DNA of 7,284 nucleotides from Thermogladius sp. Lineage in GTDB: Archaea > Thermoproteota > Thermoprotei_A > Sulfolobales > Desulfurococcaceae. Numbering within the stretch: the stretch's first letter is position 1; each line of letters opens with the position of its first letter. The position numbers and the translations under genes were made by a program. The stretch covers positions 1 through 7,284 of the forward strand of contig WYEE01000113.1 of assembly GCA_009904025.1 (NCBI GenBank), given 5' to 3'. The notes below the pieces were generated by a model that ran no database searches, had not been told where the DNA came from, and saw nothing but the letters and a program-made list of their open reading frames with translations. Positions 5,382-7,284 of this stretch are shown one piece after another.

Positions 5382-6726
5382 TTTGCTCCTCCACGTAGGG
5401 ATAGATGACTTCGACTCGCCGAGCGGGGGGTGCACAACACACTTAGCTGCCAGAATAGCCTGGGAGCTCGCGAGAAGGGGGTTGAAGCTAGTAGACTACC
5501 CTAACCTCATCCGCCTAAACCCCTCCGTGCCTTGGAAGACGAGGGGTAATGGCGCGGTAGCTTTGAGGCTTGAGTCCGAGATCAGCGGAAGGGAGATCCT
5601 AGGCATCGTTGAGGGTATTGCGCAGGAGTACGCGGCCGAGTATGATAACCCGAAGCAACAGCCTGCTATCGCTGTACTGGAGGGAAGCGTGCCCGAGGTT
5701 TTAACTAAAATTGCTTACAGGGCTGTCGGCGATTTAATACCCGTGGAGACTCTTGAGAGGGTGCTGGAGAAGCTTGGAAGAGACAGGTTGGAGACGAGGA
5801 TTTTGAAGGGTAAGAGGGGGCTTGTGGGCGCTGTAGCAGCTATCGGAGTTCAAAACCTCGAGGGGGATTTCACGTATGAGGCCATATTCTACAGGACGAG
5901 GGATTACATAGGGAAGGCTAGAATGGTGGACGCCTTTTCCGTAGCCGAAGCCGAGGCTAGATCTAGAGGAGAGCTTTTCTTAAACTACGACCCTGACACT
6001 GGGAGGCTTCTGGCAACACCCCATGGTCCAGACCCCATTCTAATGGGTATAAGGGGCGAGAACCCTACCGCTATTCAAGAGGCCTTGAAAACGATTCGGG
6101 TCAAAGAACCCGTTGAAGCCATCGTGTTGTTCAGGACAAACCAGCACACAGACCAGCATCTACAGGAGATACAAACAGTCTGCCAAGCACACCCCTACAG
6201 GTGTGTGAGGGTTAAAGGCTTCGTCTCAAAAGAACCTGTTAGAATACCAGGAGGCCACGTCATATTCAGGGTCTCAGACGGCGAGTGCTCTATTGATGTC
6301 GCGGCATACGAGCCCACTAAGGGTTTCAGGGATTTAGTCTCCGGGCTCACGGTGGGTGACGAAGTCGAGGTTATGGGGTGTGTGAGGCCGGGAAGCCCGC
6401 AGCACCCTCCCACCTTGAATCTAGAGAAGATTAGGGTGATCCGGCTAACCGAGGTCTACAAGTTCGAGAACCCTATTTGCCCTAGGTGTGGTAGTAGGAT
6501 GACGAGCGCGGGTAGAGGCAAGGGGTTTAAATGCCCTAAATGCGGGTACAAGAGCAGGGATTTAACGAAGATTAGGGTGAAGGTTGAGAGGACGATTAAA
6601 CCAGGGTTCTACCAGCCGCCTAAGCATGCTTTCAAACATCTGATGAAGCCTGTGGAGAGGTATGGCCTGCCAGTTAAGTCCTTCAGCTATCACCCCGTCA
6701 ATCCTTTCATTAAGCCACCAGCGTAG
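5374..6726 (+). CDS. tiaS: tRNA(Ile2) 2-agmatinylcytidine synthetase TiaS
   Basis: TiaS uses ATP and agmatine to convert the wobble cytidine (C34) of tRNA-Ile2 to agmatidine, so that the tRNA reads AUA instead of AUG. The 450-residue length and domain order match the family. The N-terminal kinase-like domain opens with GIDDFDSPSGGCTTH (9-23); a threonine in the CTT segment (Thr21 or Thr22) should correspond to the autophosphorylated Thr18 of the Archaeoglobus enzyme. A ferredoxin-like part follows, then an OB-fold (about 275-357) for the tRNA acceptor end, and a zinc ribbon with Cys369, Cys372, Cys387 and Cys390. The usual DDTDS is DDFDS here. The GTG start at 5374 overlaps the dys stop. A TTG at 5383, 1 nt after that stop, would give MLLHVGIDD and is also plausible. 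Neither has a clear Shine-Dalgarno sequence, which suggests coupling to dys translation. Confidence 0.95.
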   Translation: MADLLLHVGIDDFDSPSGGCTTHLAARIAWELARRGLKLVDYPNLIRLNPSVPWKTRGNGAVALRLESEISGREILGIVEGIAQEYAAEYDNPKQQPAIAVLEGSVPEVLTKIAYRAVGDLIPVETLERVLEKLGRDRLETRILKGKRGLVGAVAAIGVQNLEGDFTYEAIFYRTRDYIGKARMVDAFSVAEAEARSRGELFLNYDPDTGRLLATPHGPDPILMGIRGENPTAIQEALKTIRVKEPVEAIVLFRTNQHTDQHLQEIQTVCQAHPYRCVRVKGFVSKEPVRIPGGHVIFRVSDGECSIDVAAYEPTKGFRDLVSGLTVGDEVEVMGCVRPGSPQHPPTLNLEKIRVIRLTEVYKFENPICPRCGSRMTSAGRGKGFKCPKCGYKSRDLTKIRVKVERTIKPGFYQPPKHAFKHLMKPVERYGLPVKSFSYHPVNPFIKPPA

Positions 6727-6807
6727 AAGTCCCTAGGGGTGGAGTCTCGTCACAGCTCAGTATTGAAGTCTCCGGCCATCCTGAATGTCTATTCTCAAGC
6801 CCCGCCT
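6727..6807. other. Short convergent intergenic gap, no recognisable element
   Basis: These 81 bp separate the 3' ends of tiaS and the transglutaminase-like gene. I see no T-run typical of archaeal termination, no stable hairpin and no small gene. The only symmetry is CCCTAGGG at 6731-6738, without a following T-tract. Confidence 0.5.
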
Positions 6808-7284
6808 TTAAACTTGCTCGCCGAGCGAGATCTCGTATAATATTTGGTACTTTAGCCTCGCACTAGTTATCTGATTCTCAAAGCCCAGCCACGCGACTTG
6901 AGTTGCCTCACCCGTGTTAGCCCCCATTACGACGGTGGGGTAAGTGTAGTATGGGATTGAGACTATGTGGGAGAGCCAGTCCCCAGGCACGCCGAAAACA
7001 GTGTCTATCCTAATCCAACCCCACGGGGGAATGTATGCTACAACCCACGCATGCCCTCCCCCACCCACCATCGTTGTATTCAGTAGGCCGTTGTCGGATA
7101 CCTCCTCGAGGCGGAAATCTTTTGATACAAAAACCATACCGTACTCCTGGTAGGAGGGTATGCCGAGCCCCCTTAGGATTGTCACCACTAGGTTCGACTG
7201 GTCGTCGCAATCACCCTCCATGTATAGAAGAGTCTCCCAGGGCTCCCTCGGGGGCATTCTTATAGAGTAGACCAAGTTTGAGTC
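6808..7284 (-). CDS. Transglutaminase-like cysteine protease domain protein (5' end outside window)
   Basis: This is the C-terminal 158 residues of a larger protein; the frame is open to the right edge. The core is a transglutaminase-like (papain-fold) domain with the full triad: Cys in GDCDDQS (codon 7207-7209), His in GGGGHAWVV (codon 7051-7053) and Asp in WIRIDTVFG (codon 7003-7005). The preceding RMPPREPWETLLYMEGDC and the LRGLGIP after the cysteine are typical of this superfamily. Archaeal members are mostly uncharacterised predicted proteases or amidases, often membrane-anchored at the N-terminus; that part is not visible, so location cannot be judged. About 75 residues follow the Asp, with no C-terminal membrane helix. 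A TTG at 7275 could be read as a start, but it would leave the domain without its N-terminal portion, so I treat the gene as cut by the window edge. It converges on tiaS and has no evident functional link to it. Confidence 0.85.
   Translation of the reverse strand, partial: DSNLVYSIRMPPREPWETLLYMEGDCDDQSNLVVTILRGLGIPSYQEYGMVFVSKDFRLEEVSDNGLLNTTMVGGGGHAWVVAYIPPWGWIRIDTVFGVPGDWLSHIVSIPYYTYPTVVMGANTGEATQVAWLGFENQITSARLKYQILYEISLGEQV

Noticed and set aside
6731..6738. CCCTAGGG palindrome after tiaS as a terminator
   Set aside because: It has no loop and no following T-run, and archaeal terminators are T-tracts rather than such short symmetries.
1..7284. A defence, mobile or CRISPR-linked island
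   Set aside because: There are no repeats, integrase, transposase, Cas or toxin genes; apart from one nuclease-like protein, the recognised genes are housekeeping types with consistent codon use.

Overview
The window looks like part of a chromosome from a hyperthermophilic crenarchaeon, probably of the Desulfurococcaceae or a close relative. The lineage rests on gene content only (deoxyhypusine synthase, the agmatidine synthetase TiaS, the archaeal pterin enzymes MptA and MptE), together with AGG/AGA-rich arginine codons, TATA-type promoters, very short or absent 5' leaders, and GTG/TTG starts. I cannot name the species. Base composition is fairly balanced, and I see no mobile element, CRISPR array, rRNA or tRNA. 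Coding density is very high, and no gap between genes exceeds about 100 bp.

Layout. (1) Positions 1-2062, minus strand: a feoAB ferrous-iron uptake operon. feoB (TTG start) overlaps feoA by 4 bp, and its C-terminus lies beyond the left edge. (2) Positions 2063-2124: a 62-bp divergent intergenic region with a near-ideal DtxR/IdeR-type operator directly against the feoA start. (3) Positions 2125-3630, plus strand: mptA and mptE, encoding the first and the pyrophosphokinase steps of archaeal pterin synthesis. (4) Positions 3624-4307, minus strand: an unassigned protein with a predicted N-terminal winged helix and a PD-(D/E)xK nuclease-like domain, overlapping mptE tail to tail by 7 bp. (5) Positions 4308-4406: a second divergent promoter region with a TATA element for each direction. 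(6) Positions 4407-6726, plus strand: dys and tiaS, overlapping by 8 bp. (7) Positions 6808-7284, minus strand: the C-terminal part of a transglutaminase-like protein that enters from the right edge.

How the genes fit together. FeoA and FeoB should import Fe(II), and the operator suggests iron-dependent repression. The divergent mptA encodes an enzyme whose characterised archaeal relative is Fe(II)-dependent, so the two operons may be linked through iron. Dys and TiaS both attach polyamine-type molecules to translation components: spermidine-derived aminobutyl onto aIF5A, and agmatine onto the wobble cytidine of tRNA-Ile2. Their overlap suggests a co-expressed translation-modification unit. 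I found no clear multi-gene undescribed system. The least explained items are the lone HTH-nuclease protein and the iron/pterin divergent control region.
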